Assembly: GCA_963699225.1 (NCBI GenBank)
Contig: OY969423.1
Coordinates: 1,612,001 to 1,676,000, forward strand
Length of the DNA stretch: 64,000 nt
Source: VRUE01 sp963699225
GTDB lineage: Bacteria > Actinomycetota > Thermoleophilia > Solirubrobacterales > 70-9
Reading direction: 5' to 3'
In this document: in pieces, positions 7,527 to 15,536 of the stretch
Numbering within the stretch: the first letter of the stretch is position 1
Layout of the letters: every line of letters begins with the position of its first letter
Translations under genes and position numbers: made by a program
Notes under the pieces: generated by a model
Seen by the model: the letters and a program-made list of their open reading frames with translations, nothing else
Told to the model about the DNA's origin: nothing
Databases searched by the model: none

Positions 7527-7655
7527 GTGCAACGTTTTTCGGCTTCGCGGAAGCTGTAAAACGTCGCACCTCCCCGGAAGCGAGTCGCGCCAAGTCGGGT
7601 GCAACGCGTTGCGGCGCGGACCGAGCCGAAAGACGTTGCACCTCGGGTTGGGGGA
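7527..7655 (+). repeat. Palindromic repeat element, right copy
   Basis: This is the direct-orientation counterpart of 6519-6645. Its first palindrome (7528-7570) runs from GTGCAACG to CGTCGCAC, and its second (7599-7641) has outer arms GGTGCAACG/CGTTGCACC. The copy begins 18 bases upstream of the DUF559 start. In the 210 bases from here to pgsA (7656-7865) I see no gene and no clear regulatory element. Confidence 0.8.
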
Positions 7656-7865
7656 GCTGGGGCATGGGGCGACTGTCCCAGGGGATGGCGCTCAGGTGTT
7701 GCGTTGGGTGTTGCGGGTTATGCGTCGGTGTGTGACGCGATGCGCTTGGTCGTCCTCGCGATTGCGCCCATCCGCCACAACCTGGTCTCCGCTCAGACTT
7801 CGGCTCCGCTCGGCGGACCTGACACCGCGCGGCAGCGAGGCGAGGCCGACCACCCGTTCGGGCGC

Positions 7866-8438
7866 TTAGCTCGGCTTGGTCCCCTTCGCTACCGCGCGGG
7901 CCTCGCGCTCGGCCTCGATGCGGCGACGCAGGCCGAAGAAGTAGTCGGCGCCGCTGATCAGGGTTGCGGCGACGGCGAGGTAGACGAGGGCGTTGACCCA
8001 GGCCGGGGCCGGGTTGGCGGCGATCAGGGCGATCACGGCGGTGATCTGCAGCACGGTCTTGACCTTGCCGAGCCAGCTGGCGGCGATCACGATGCCGCGC
8101 TCGGCGGCGATCGCGCGCATCACGGTGACGGCGAACTCGCGGGCGATGATCACCATCGCCACCCAGGCTTCGAGCCGGTCGAGCGAGACCAGCGAAACGA
8201 GCGCAGCGACGATCAGCAGCTTGTCGGCGATCGGGTCCATCAGCTTGCCGAAGGTGGTGACGGCGTCGCGCGAGCGGGCGAAGTAGCCGTCGAGCCCGTC
8301 GGTCAGGGCGGCGAGGGCGAAGACGGCGGCAGCGAGGGCGTCGCCGTTGGGGGTCTCGCCGAGCAGGGCGACGACGACGACCGGCACCGCCAGGATGCGC
8401 AGCAGGGTGAGGGCGTTTGGCAGGTTGAGCGGGAACAT
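7866..8438 (-). CDS. pgsA: CDP-alcohol phosphatidyltransferase, PgsA type
   Basis: This 190-residue integral membrane enzyme has the complete CDP-alcohol phosphotransferase signature D-G-x2-D-G-x2-A-R-x8-G-x3-D-x3-D at residues 47-72. The pattern best fits CDP-diacylglycerol-glycerol-3-phosphate 3-phosphatidyltransferase, which makes phosphatidylglycerol phosphate. A related head group such as inositol phosphate cannot be excluded, as actinobacteria carry several paralogues. About six hydrophobic segments are present. The ATG at 8436-8438 is chosen because the family starts just before LPNALTLLRI. It lies 5 bases after the MMPL stop codon, so it is the last gene of an operon of lipoprotein, MMPL exporter and pgsA. 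Confidence 0.85.
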   Translation of the reverse strand: MFPLNLPNALTLLRILAVPVVVVALLGETPNGDALAAAVFALAALTDGLDGYFARSRDAVTTFGKLMDPIADKLLIVAALVSLVSLDRLEAWVAMVIIAREFAVTVMRAIAAERGIVIAASWLGKVKTVLQITAVIALIAANPAPAWVNALVYLAVAATLISGADYFFGLRRRIEAEREARAVAKGTKPS

Positions 8439-8443
8439 CCCGC

Positions 8444-10657
8444 TCAGGCGCTCTCCGCCGGAACCTTTGCGGCGGTGGCGAGCTCCGCGTCGCGCTTGGC
8501 GAAGTACTCCTCGCCCTCGATGCTGATGTGGGGAACGATGCGGCCCAGCCAGCCCGGCATCCACCAAGCCCACTTGCCGAGCAGGACCATGATCGCCGGC
8601 ACCAGCAGGCAGCGGACCAGGGTCGAGTCGATCGCGATCGCGACGGCGAGGCCGACGCCGAACTCCTTGACGATCGGGTTGCCGTTGAGGACGAAGCTGG
8701 TGAAGACGCAGACCATGATCGCCGCCGCCGAGGTGATCACGCGGCCGGTGTTGGCGAGGCCTTCGATTACAGCCTCCTTCTCATCGCCGGTCTGGCGGTA
8801 GTGCTCGCGCATCTGGGTGAGCAGGAAGACCTCGTAGTCCATCGAGAGGCCGAAGAGGATCGCGAACATCAGCAGCGGCACGAAGCTGACGATCGGAATC
8901 GGGTGGTCGAGGCCGATCAGCGAAGAGCCCCAGCCGAGCTGGAAGACGGCGGTGACGACGCCGTAAGCGGCCGCGACCGAGATCAGGTTCATCGCCGCCG
9001 CCTTGATCGGCACCAGCAGCGAGCGGAAGGCGAGCAACAGGACGAAGAAGCTGAGCGCGACGACGATGCCGATCATCAGCGGCAGCTTTTCGCTGATCTG
9101 GGTGGCGAGGTCGATGTAGCCGGCGGTCTGACCGCCGACGTAAGACTGCGCTTTGGTCCCCTGCAGCGCCGCCGGGATCGTTTCGTCGCGCAGGTCTTCG
9201 ACCAGGGTGACGGTCTCATCTGCCCAGGGCGCCGATTTGGAGATGACCGTGAAGACGGTCACCGTGCCGGTCTTGTCGAAGCTCGGTTCGGAGACGCCGG
9301 CGACGTCGTGGGCGGCATTGATTTTCTTCTCCAGGATCGGCAGCACCTGTTTCGCTTCTTCCGGGCTTTCGAATTCCGAGGCGATCAGCAGCGGGCCGTT
9401 GACGCCGGGGCCAAAGCCCTGGGTGAGCCCGTCGTAGGCCTGGCGCGCGGTGGTCGACTTGGGCAGGGCGCTGATGTCGTTCTGGCCGAGCTCGAGCTGT
9501 AGCAGCGGGATCGCCAGCACGATCAGAACCGCGAGGGCAGCGAGGGCGGAGCGCCAGGGGCGGTTGGCGACGCCGCGCGCCCAGCGCCGCCAGCCGTGCG
9601 GCTCGGCTTCGTCGGGGCGCGTTTTGCCGAACTGCACGCGCAGCGAGTTGATGTGCGGGCCGAGCGCCCCCAACATCGCCGGCAGCAGCGTCGCCGCGGC
9701 GAGGACCGCGATCACCACCGCGATCCCGGCGGTGAAACCGAGCGTGGTAACCAGCGGGATGCCGGCGGCGGCGAGCGAGCAGAGCGCGATCACGACGGTG
9801 AAGCCGGCGAAGACGACGGCGCCGCCGGCAGTTGCCGTGGCGCGGGCGACCGACTCCTGGATCTCCATCCCGTCGGCGAGCTGCAACTTGTGGCGAGTGA
9901 CGATGAAGAGGGCGTAATCGATGCCTACGCCGAGGCCGATCATCGTCGCCAGGGTCGCGGCGACGCTCGGCACCTGAACCACGTGCTCGAGCAGGCGGAT
10001 GATCGAGAGCGAGCAGGCGAGACCGAGGATCGCCGACGCGATCGGCAGCACCATCGCCGTCGCGGTGCCGAAGGCGAAGAGCAGGATCACGATCGCGGCG
10101 GCGATGCCGATCGCGTCGCTGGCGCCGGTGTCCGGCTTGGAGAGCTGCGAGCCCACGTAGGCGCCGATCGAGACGTTGAGGCCGGCCGCTTCCGCCGGCT
10201 TGCCCGCGTCGAGCACCGCCTGCGCCTGCGCTTCCGTCAGTTCGCTGGGGCCGACGCCGAGGACCACCGGCGAGTAGGCCACCGAGCGGTCTTTGCTGAG
10301 GAAGGCGGCGCCCTGCGGTGTGAGCGGGTTGATGGCGGAGTTGACGTCGTGCAGGGCATTCAGCCGCTTGACCGATTCGTCGATCGCGCTCTTGTACTTG
10401 GGCGCGGTCAGCACTTCCCCGGCCTTGGCCTGGAAGACGAGCGGGTTGCTGCCGTAGGCCTGTTCGGGCAGGTTGTCTTCGAGCAGTTCCGTCGCCAGGG
10501 TCGAGCCGGTGCCCGGCAGGGTCAGGTTGTCGTTGGTCTTGCTCTCCCCCGCCTGCCCGGCGAGGATGAGCGCGACCGCGGCGACGATCCAGACCGCGAT
10601 CGTTGGCCAGTGGTGGCGCGCACAGAAGCGACCGATCGCGTAGAGGGGGCCAGTCAC
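8444..10657 (-). CDS. MMPL/RND-family transporter 1
   Basis: This is a 737-residue inner-membrane exporter with the MMPL layout: one N-terminal transmembrane helix (about 15-35), a ~150-residue extracytoplasmic domain, five to six helices including the GLGVGIDYALFIVTRHK motif, a second extracytoplasmic domain, then the second helix bundle with LFGLSMDYEVFLLTQMREHY. The two [GS]-x3-DY motifs carry the proton-relay Asp/Tyr typical of MMPL lipid exporters. The substrate is likely lipidic or hydrophobic. It is sandwiched between a ferritin-like lipoprotein gene (7 bases upstream) and pgsA (5 bases downstream), suggesting a link to envelope lipid handling. Confidence 0.9.
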   Translation of the reverse strand: MTGPLYAIGRFCARHHWPTIAVWIVAAVALILAGQAGESKTNDNLTLPGTGSTLATELLEDNLPEQAYGSNPLVFQAKAGEVLTAPKYKSAIDESVKRLNALHDVNSAINPLTPQGAAFLSKDRSVAYSPVVLGVGPSELTEAQAQAVLDAGKPAEAAGLNVSIGAYVGSQLSKPDTGASDAIGIAAAIVILLFAFGTATAMVLPIASAILGLACSLSIIRLLEHVVQVPSVAATLATMIGLGVGIDYALFIVTRHKLQLADGMEIQESVARATATAGGAVVFAGFTVVIALCSLAAAGIPLVTTLGFTAGIAVVIAVLAAATLLPAMLGALGPHINSLRVQFGKTRPDEAEPHGWRRWARGVANRPWRSALAALAVLIVLAIPLLQLELGQNDISALPKSTTARQAYDGLTQGFGPGVNGPLLIASEFESPEEAKQVLPILEKKINAAHDVAGVSEPSFDKTGTVTVFTVISKSAPWADETVTLVEDLRDETIPAALQGTKAQSYVGGQTAGYIDLATQISEKLPLMIGIVVALSFFVLLLAFRSLLVPIKAAAMNLISVAAAYGVVTAVFQLGWGSSLIGLDHPIPIVSFVPLLMFAILFGLSMDYEVFLLTQMREHYRQTGDEKEAVIEGLANTGRVITSAAAIMVCVFTSFVLNGNPIVKEFGVGLAVAIAIDSTLVRCLLVPAIMVLLGKWAWWMPGWLGRIVPHISIEGEEYFAKRDAELATAAKVPAESA

Positions 10658-10664
10658 GCGCGCA

Positions 10665-11288
10665 TCATCCCTGTTTGTCAGGCGGCACGGTTTTGTCAGG
10701 CGGCACGGGTGCCGGCACCTCGCCGGTCTCGAAAGCGTCCGGGACCGAGGCGGCGAGATCGGCGCCGAGCAACTGGCGCAGGGCAGTGAGGTGCTGGGCG
10801 TGGCTAGCGGCCAGCGAGGCGGCGAGCGTGCGCGGCGCCGGCGTGTTCAGGTGAGGCACCGCGTCGAGCGCCTCGCCGAGCGCCGCGTTCTCCTCTTCGT
10901 AAGCGAGCAGCAGCGCTTCTTCGCGGTCCTTGGGCCCCGGCTCTTCGAGTTCGCCCGCTTCAGCTTCGGTTTCGCCACCGACTCCGCGGATTGCCTTGGT
11001 GATCGCGTCGAGGTGGGCCTGGTCCTGCCCGCGCAGCTGGCCGGCGACAGCGAGGGTGCCGCCGCGGAGCGGCGGCAGCGCCTGTTCATAGGCAGCCACG
11101 GTCGTCAGTTCCTGGGAGAGGACCGAGTTGAGGACTTCGACGTCGGCAGCCTTGTCGCTGTCGGTCGCCGCCCCATGCCCGCTGCGACCGCAGCCGGAGA
11201 CCACGATCGCCAGGGCGAACAGAAAGACAGCGACGCGACCGAAGCCGCGCCGCTGACTGCTGATGGCAAATACTCGCTTCGAACCCAT
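10665..11288 (-). CDS. Lipoprotein with ferritin-like helical domain
   Basis: This is a 207-residue protein. The signal peptide (residues 15-32) ends in the lipobox V-S-G-C with acylated Cys33. The mature part is four-helix-like: EVLNSVLSQELTTVAAYEQA, QDQAHLDAITKAIRGVG, EALLLAYEEENAALGEALD and AASHAQHLTALRQLLG. E-x6-Y and H residues are spaced as in DUF4439/ferritin-like proteins. Metal binding is inferred, not proven. The C-terminus is Pro-rich and carries a short repeated element (VPPDK twice). It is the first gene of an operon with an MMPL exporter and pgsA. Confidence 0.75.
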   Translation of the reverse strand: MGSKRVFAISSQRRGFGRVAVFLFALAIVVSGCGRSGHGAATDSDKAADVEVLNSVLSQELTTVAAYEQALPPLRGGTLAVAGQLRGQDQAHLDAITKAIRGVGGETEAEAGELEEPGPKDREEALLLAYEEENAALGEALDAVPHLNTPAPRTLAASLAASHAQHLTALRQLLGADLAASVPDAFETGEVPAPVPPDKTVPPDKQG

Positions 11289-11344
11289 ATACGGGCGCGA
11301 AGCATAAGAGGAGTTCTAGCCGCTTTTGCTCGAAAAAGCTAGAC

Positions 11345-11998
11345 CTACTTGGCTGCCTTGCGGGCTCGGGGCTTCTTTTTGAGGCCCTTAGCGTTCTTTG
11401 CCTCGCTCGGAATGCCTTCGAAGTTCATCACGACAGCGGTCGCGGGAATTCCCTCCTCACCGGACTTGGTGAGGCGCTTTGCACTAGCCGCGTGAATGTC
11501 TAGGACCTTCTCGAGCGTCTCGTTGGCGAGGTCGACCGTTTCATTCCATCCTTGCTCGTCGACGACGCCCGGAGTCCAACTGATGTGGCGATCTTCGCGC
11601 GCGTCAAATGCCCCTGCATTGAGCGACGTAACCACATCGTCGATAACCATCTTGATGAATGCGGCGCTCATCCCCGGCTTGATCGAATCCGGAAGCTTCT
11701 TCCAATCCGCATCGCTGAGGAAGGCCCTCGCGGTAGCCCTGTAGTAGTGCTCAACGGCCCCGCGTCGTGGCTCGGTCTTGACCATCTCGATGCATTCGAA
11801 GTCCTTGAGGACTTTCACGTGATAGCTGACCTGGCTCAGGCCCTCTTCGAGCTCCTTGGAAAGTTCATTTGGGCTCGCCATCCGCTCATTGAGGATCGCG
11901 AGGATTTCGACGCGCAACGGATGCGCCAGGGCCTTGACTAGGCGCTGATCGACACCCCCGCTGCTGCTGTTTCTTTTCGTCTTGGTCTTTGCAGCCAA
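11345..11998 (-). CDS. ArsR-type winged-helix regulator (paralogue 1)
   Basis: This is a 217-residue regulator if translation starts at the TTG 11996-11998, which has a strong GAGGAG site 6 bases upstream. Longer in-frame starts exist at 12041-12043 and at 12124. Residues near 20-100 form an ArsR-like winged helix: KALAHPLRVEILAILNERMAS, ELEEGLSQVSYHVKVL. A C-terminal helical effector domain of about 110 residues follows, then a basic Lys/Arg tail (KKKPRARKAAK). It shares the layout and the segments HISWTPG and GWNE with the gene at 13067-13684, so they are paralogues. Codons here are less G+C-biased than in neighbouring genes, compatible with transfer. Confidence 0.82.
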   Translation of the reverse strand: MAAKTKTKRNSSSGGVDQRLVKALAHPLRVEILAILNERMASPNELSKELEEGLSQVSYHVKVLKDFECIEMVKTEPRRGAVEHYYRATARAFLSDADWKKLPDSIKPGMSAAFIKMVIDDVVTSLNAGAFDAREDRHISWTPGVVDEQGWNETVDLANETLEKVLDIHAASAKRLTKSGEEGIPATAVVMNFEGIPSEAKNAKGLKKKPRARKAAK

Positions 11999-12105
11999 AG
12001 CGGACTCCTCATTTCGTTTTCGCAAGTTGAACCACTCGATCATATTGGACGCAAAGCTGAAATGACAACAAAGAAATAGGTATTTTGCGGACCTGAAATT
12101 TATTA

Positions 12106-12142
12106 CTGGAACTTTTTCCAGCATTGGAATGGTCTAAAGCGT
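12106..12142 (-). promoter_or_regulatory. Dyad and 12-mer shared upstream of both ArsR paralogues
   Basis: CTGGAA-CTTT-TTCCAG (12106-12121) is an inverted repeat. It is followed by GGTCTAAAGCGT (12131-12142), which recurs with one change at 13801-13812 upstream of the paralogous regulator. The two upstream regions align without gaps over 42 bases at roughly 60% identity. An operator or promoter recognised by this regulator family is inferred. Confidence 0.4.
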
Positions 12143-12270
12143 CGTACCGGATGGGTCGCGACCCCCAACCGCAAGAGCTGACGATTGCGAAGGGGGTGAG
12201 GCAGGGTGAAGATCATGAAGACGGAGCACGTCGTGCCGTTGCTGTCAACCAGCAAGGCCCGCTAGGGGAT

Positions 12271-12328
12271 GGCGTTACGCGGGCGGATCGACCTTTTGGG
12301 GACTCCAAAAGGTCGATCCGCCTACGCC
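12271..12328. other. Long perfect hairpin in 367-base intergenic interval
   Basis: Within the gene-free interval 11999-12365, GGCGGATCGACCTTTTGG (12282-12299) and its exact complement (12305-12322) form an 18-bp perfect stem with a 5-base loop. GGCGT/ACGCC (12271-12275, 12324-12328) can extend it. There is no T-tract, and it sits 38 bases upstream of the uracil-DNA glycosylase start. Options are a leader structure, a bidirectional terminator for long leaders, or a mobile palindrome. The rest of the interval shows only the ArsR-linked dyad and no convincing gene. Confidence 0.7.
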
Positions 12329-12365
12329 AGCATGGGCCCCGACGGGATCATGATTCAGTTCAGGC

Positions 12366-13070
12366 ATGACCGAGGAACTTCAAGTCGCCCAGAGACTGGC
12401 GTTTGAGCAGCTGGCTGGCGAGATCCACGCCTGCCGGCTTTGCCCACGCTTGGTCAACTGGCGTGAGGAGCGAGCTGCCGATCCTCCGCGCCGCTACCGC
12501 TGCGACGACTATTGGGCGCGCCCGCTCGACGGCTTCGGGGATCCGGAGGCCCGAGTAGCAATCGTCGGGCTTGCCCCGGCAGCTCATGGCGCCAATCGCA
12601 CTGGTCGCATATTTACGGGGGACCGCTCAGGAGATTGGCTCTACGCTGCACTGCATCGCGCTGGCTACGCCAACCAGCCGACGAGCAAAAACCGGAGTGA
12701 CGGCCTGCATCTTGATGATGTCTATGTAACAGCCGTCGTACGATGCGCACCACCTGCAAATCGTCCAAGTCCCTTCGAGCGCGACACCTGCCTTCCCTAT
12801 CTCGAGCGGGAGCTTTCCATGCTGAAGAGTTGCCGAACGCTCGTCGCTCTAGGCGGCTTCGCTTGGGACGGTGCACTCCGCGCTCTACAAGGGATGGGTG
12901 AGGGCGTGCCCCGGCCAAAACCGCGTTTTGGCCATGGAGCTGAATGTCATATTGGGAAATGGAACCTGCTCGGCTGTTACCACCCAAGCCAGCAGAACAC
13001 CTTCACCGGCAGGCTCACCGAGTCGATGACGGACGAGGTGCTGTTGCGCGCCCGCGAGCTTGCTGACTAG
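12366..13070 (+). CDS. Type-5 uracil-DNA glycosylase (UDGb, Fe-S)
   Basis: This 234-residue DNA-repair enzyme carries the family-5 hallmarks: motif A GLAPAAHGANRTGRIFTGD and the C-terminal CYHPSQQNTFTGRLT, plus cysteines CRLCPRL near residue 23, Cys132 of VRCAPP, and the Cys of GCYHPS for the 4Fe-4S cluster. It removes uracil (and often hypoxanthine or other deaminated bases) from DNA. Family-5 enzymes lack the usual catalytic Asp in motif A, as here. The start is the ATG at 12366. The 3' end overlaps the convergent ArsR gene by 4 bases. Base composition is lower in G+C than in the surroundings. Confidence 0.93.
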   Translation: MTEELQVAQRLAFEQLAGEIHACRLCPRLVNWREERAADPPRRYRCDDYWARPLDGFGDPEARVAIVGLAPAAHGANRTGRIFTGDRSGDWLYAALHRAGYANQPTSKNRSDGLHLDDVYVTAVVRCAPPANRPSPFERDTCLPYLERELSMLKSCRTLVALGGFAWDGALRALQGMGEGVPRPKPRFGHGAECHIGKWNLLGCYHPSQQNTFTGRLTESMTDEVLLRARELAD

Positions 13071-13684
13071 GTCGCATCTCGCCTAGCTTCGGTCTCAAAC
13101 GCCAGGATTGCCATCGTGGCGGAGATCTCCGAGGAAGCGCCTTCCGTCAGGCGCTTCGCGGCGGCGTCTTGGATTTGCCCCAGCTGGGCAAGAGTCCGAT
13201 TCATCAAATTCATGACCTCGTTCCATCCTTGAGCATCAAAGCTTCCGGGTGACCAGCTCACGTGCCGATCGCTGCGGGCATTGAAGGTCCCGCTCGAAAG
13301 GGCTCCGAGAACATCATCAAACAGGTGCTGAAGCGAGCTCACCGCTACATCTTCTTTTACGGAATCGGGCATTCGCTGCCAGGCCTCGTCACTGAAAAAG
13401 ACGGTTCTCCTCGCCCGAAAGAAGTGCTCCTTCGCCCCCCTCTTCCGCTTAGTTGCGACACGCTCGATGCAGCCGAGTTTCTCGAGCTCTTCGACGTGGT
13501 GGTAGAAGGAGCTGACGTCGCCGCCGATTTCCTCGCCGATTTCGCGGGCGCTGGCGATCCGTTCATTGAGTACGGCGAGGATGTGCTCCCTAACCGGATG
13601 ACACAGCGCTTTGATCAGCCGGCGATCGAAGAACGTCTTCAGCTCGCCCGATTCGCACAGCTCCTGCATCGACTTTCCTGGCAT
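13067..13684 (-). CDS. ArsR-type winged-helix regulator (paralogue 2)
   Basis: This 205-residue regulator resembles the protein at 11345-11998 throughout. The winged helix is at about residues 20-95 (KALCHPVREHILAVLNERIAS, EEIGGDVSSFYHHVEELEKL), followed by a basic RKRGAKEHFFRA wing and a helical C-terminal domain with HVSWSPGSFDAQGWNEV. The effector is unknown. It converges on the uracil-DNA glycosylase gene with a 4-base overlap. The upstream region contains the same 12-mer as paralogue 1. Confidence 0.85.
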   Translation of the reverse strand: MPGKSMQELCESGELKTFFDRRLIKALCHPVREHILAVLNERIASAREIGEEIGGDVSSFYHHVEELEKLGCIERVATKRKRGAKEHFFRARRTVFFSDEAWQRMPDSVKEDVAVSSLQHLFDDVLGALSSGTFNARSDRHVSWSPGSFDAQGWNEVMNLMNRTLAQLGQIQDAAAKRLTEGASSEISATMAILAFETEARRDAT

Positions 13685-13770
13685 GACGACCCCTCTCGAC
13701 GGTTTGGATGGGGACCCAAGATAGATCGCTCCTTTCCGGCAAAAGCCAATCTCAATACAAGGATTTAGGC

Positions 13771-13812
13771 ATTATTTGAAACTATTCTGAGCAATAGGGC
13801 GGTCTCAAGCGT
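13771..13812 (-). promoter_or_regulatory. Second copy of ArsR-linked upstream element
   Basis: These 42 bases align without gaps to 12101-12142. The best-kept part is GGTCTCAAGCGT (13801-13812). The element lies 87-128 bases upstream of the ArsR paralogue 2 start and 22 bases before the divergent E1-like gene, so it could serve both. Confidence 0.4.
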
Positions 13813-13833
13813 ACCCATAGGAGGTGGGCACTC

Positions 13834-14940
13834 ATGCAACGACCGCGAATGAAGCGCACCACACAGCGAATGGAAGCGCCGAACGGCGACCTCTATCTAC
13901 TCCGGCCGAGCGCCGGCGCGGACATCCACATTGAGAATCCCGACCGGCAGGGCCGGCGCCTGCTCGCAGCCCTCGACGGGACCCGGACCGAGGAGGAGCT
14001 GATCGAGGAGTTCGGCGTCGACGAGGTCGGCGACCTGCTCGCCCAGTTCGAGGAGCTGGGGGTGGTTGAGGACGCCGCTGACGATGACGGGATCCCAGAG
14101 GCCGTGATCGGGCGCCTCGACCGCCAGCTCCGCTACTTCAGCGACATCACTACTGGGCCGACCGCGGCTGAGTGTCAGGAACGGCTTGCCAGCGCGCGTA
14201 TCGCCGTGCTCGGCCTCGGCGGCCTCGGCAGCTGGGTGGCACTGAACCTGGCTTGCTGCGGGATTGGCGAGATGCTGCTGCTCGATTTCGACAGGATCGA
14301 GTTAAGCAATTTCAACCGTCAGGTCCTCTTCTCAGAGGCTGATATCGGCCGCTTCAAGACCGAGGTGGCGGCCGAACGGCTGGCCGATTTCAACTCGTCG
14401 ATCAAGCTCGAGCCACGCGTGCAGCGGCTCGACAGCGAAGCGGCGATCGCCGAGACGATCGCCGGCTATGACCTCGTGATCGACGCCTGCGACTGGCCGG
14501 CACAAGACATCGAGCGCTGGGTCAACTCGGCCTGCTTCGCCGCCCGCATCCCCTTCATCGCAATGAGCCATTTCCCGCCGGTGGCGCGGGTCGGGCCGCT
14601 CTATGTGCCGGGGTTGACCGGTTGCTTCTCCTGCCAGGAGATCGCCTACCGTCGCACTTTCCCGCTCTACGACATCGCCGTCGACCAGCAGCGGGGCAAG
14701 CGCTCCCCGGCCGCCACGCTCGGCCCCGCCTGCAGCATGATCGGCGGCCAGGTCGGGCTCGACGTCATGCACTTCCTGACCGGGCTCGCCAGGCCCTCGA
14801 CCCTGGGCGTCGGCCATATGTATGACCTGCGCACGATGGCGGTCGACCGGGAGCCGGTCGTGCCGGATGCGAGCTGCCCGGTCTGCAGCGGGATGCAGCC
14901 CTCCTCCGACCAAGAGCTTCGCGAGACGGCGCCGCGGTAG
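13834..14940 (+). CDS. E1-like (ThiF/MoeB) adenylating enzyme with N-terminal RRE/PqqD-like domain
   Basis: This is a 368-residue protein. Residues ~10-82 form a compact winged-helix-like unit (LYLLRPSAGADIHIENPDRQ, ALDGTRTEEELIEEFG) of the PqqD/RiPP-recognition-element type, which binds leader peptides. Residues ~118-350 are an E1-like adenylation domain: GLGGLGS (127-133) binds ATP, DFDRIELSNFNRQVLF carries the Arg of the active site, and two CxxC pairs (GCFSCQ, CPVCSG) would bind zinc. This combination is known in peptide-natural-product clusters (cyclodehydratase partner or MccB-like enzymes). No precursor peptide or YcaO gene is visible nearby, so the substrate is unknown. A strong AGGAGGTG sits 7 bases before the ATG. 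Confidence 0.8.
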   Translation: MQRPRMKRTTQRMEAPNGDLYLLRPSAGADIHIENPDRQGRRLLAALDGTRTEEELIEEFGVDEVGDLLAQFEELGVVEDAADDDGIPEAVIGRLDRQLRYFSDITTGPTAAECQERLASARIAVLGLGGLGSWVALNLACCGIGEMLLLDFDRIELSNFNRQVLFSEADIGRFKTEVAAERLADFNSSIKLEPRVQRLDSEAAIAETIAGYDLVIDACDWPAQDIERWVNSACFAARIPFIAMSHFPPVARVGPLYVPGLTGCFSCQEIAYRRTFPLYDIAVDQQRGKRSPAATLGPACSMIGGQVGLDVMHFLTGLARPSTLGVGHMYDLRTMAVDREPVVPDASCPVCSGMQPSSDQELRETAPR

Positions 14941-15005
14941 AGAGAGGCGGCGGGTCTTCGGGGCAGGCCCGCCGCCCACTATCGCCGGCTGAATAGGGTG
15001 GCCGC

Positions 15006-15536
15006 ATCGGAGCGCCTCGCCGCAACCTGGAGCTGAAGGCCAAGGATCGCGATGCCGCGCGGTCGCTCGAGGTGTGCGAGAGCCTCGACGCGGAGGACCG
15101 AGGGATCCTGATCCAGAGGGACACCTACTTCGAAGCCGCGCGCGGCAGGCTGAAGCTGCGAGAGGAGGAAGGGGCGGACGCTCACCTGATCGCATATGAG
15201 CGGCCGGACCTACCGGGCCAGAAGGAGAGCCGGTACCGGATCGTCAGGGTGGATAACCCCGCTGAGATGCAGGAGGCGCTCTCGGCCGCTCTCGGCGTCA
15301 GCGTCGTGGTGAGCAAGAGGCGGCGGCTCTTCGTTCTCGCGGGCACGCGGATTCATCTCGATCGCGTCGATGGCCTCGGCGATTTCATCGAGTTCGAGGG
15401 CGTCGCATCCGGTGAGGATGATCCAGGTCGCTTTGCGCCTCTGCTGGCCGATCTGCGCCGGTCCTTCGGCATAGAGGAGGACGACCTCCTGCGCGGGAGC
15501 TATTCCGATTTGCTCCTTGCCGCTGCGCGGCCCTAG
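15006..15536 (+). CDS. CYTH-domain protein (class IV adenylate cyclase-like), apparent ATC start
   Basis: The CYTH fold is shown by the N-terminal L-E-L-K motif, a form of the metal-binding ExExK element, then DTYFEAARGRLKLREE, the basic YRIVRVDN strand, VSKRRRLFVLAGTRIHLD and the acidic DFIEFEG strand. Such proteins hydrolyse or cyclise nucleoside or inorganic triphosphates. The first in-frame ATG/GTG/TTG (the GTG at 15072) falls after LELK and would delete a catalytic strand. The frame opens at a TAG and then reads GGT GGC CGC ATC GGA GCG CCT. An ATC at 15006, 4 bases after AGGGTGG, gives a full 176-residue protein. Either ATC initiates rarely or the start was lost by a G-to-C change. The gene overlaps the convergent channel gene by 4 bases. 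Confidence 0.7.
   Translation: MGAPRRNLELKAKDRDAARSLEVCESLDAEDRGILIQRDTYFEAARGRLKLREEEGADAHLIAYERPDLPGQKESRYRIVRVDNPAEMQEALSAALGVSVVVSKRRRLFVLAGTRIHLDRVDGLGDFIEFEGVASGEDDPGRFAPLLADLRRSFGIEEDDLLRGSYSDLLLAAARP

Noticed and set aside
12124..12369. 81-codon plus-strand frame in the interval before the uracil-DNA glycosylase
   Set aside because: It spans the perfect hairpin, lacks a ribosome site, and its composition does not look like coding sequence.
13683..13724. 13-codon frame beginning at ATG 13683, considered as a RiPP precursor for the E1-like enzyme
   Set aside because: No ribosome site, no leader-core pattern, and it overlaps the start of the convergent ArsR gene.
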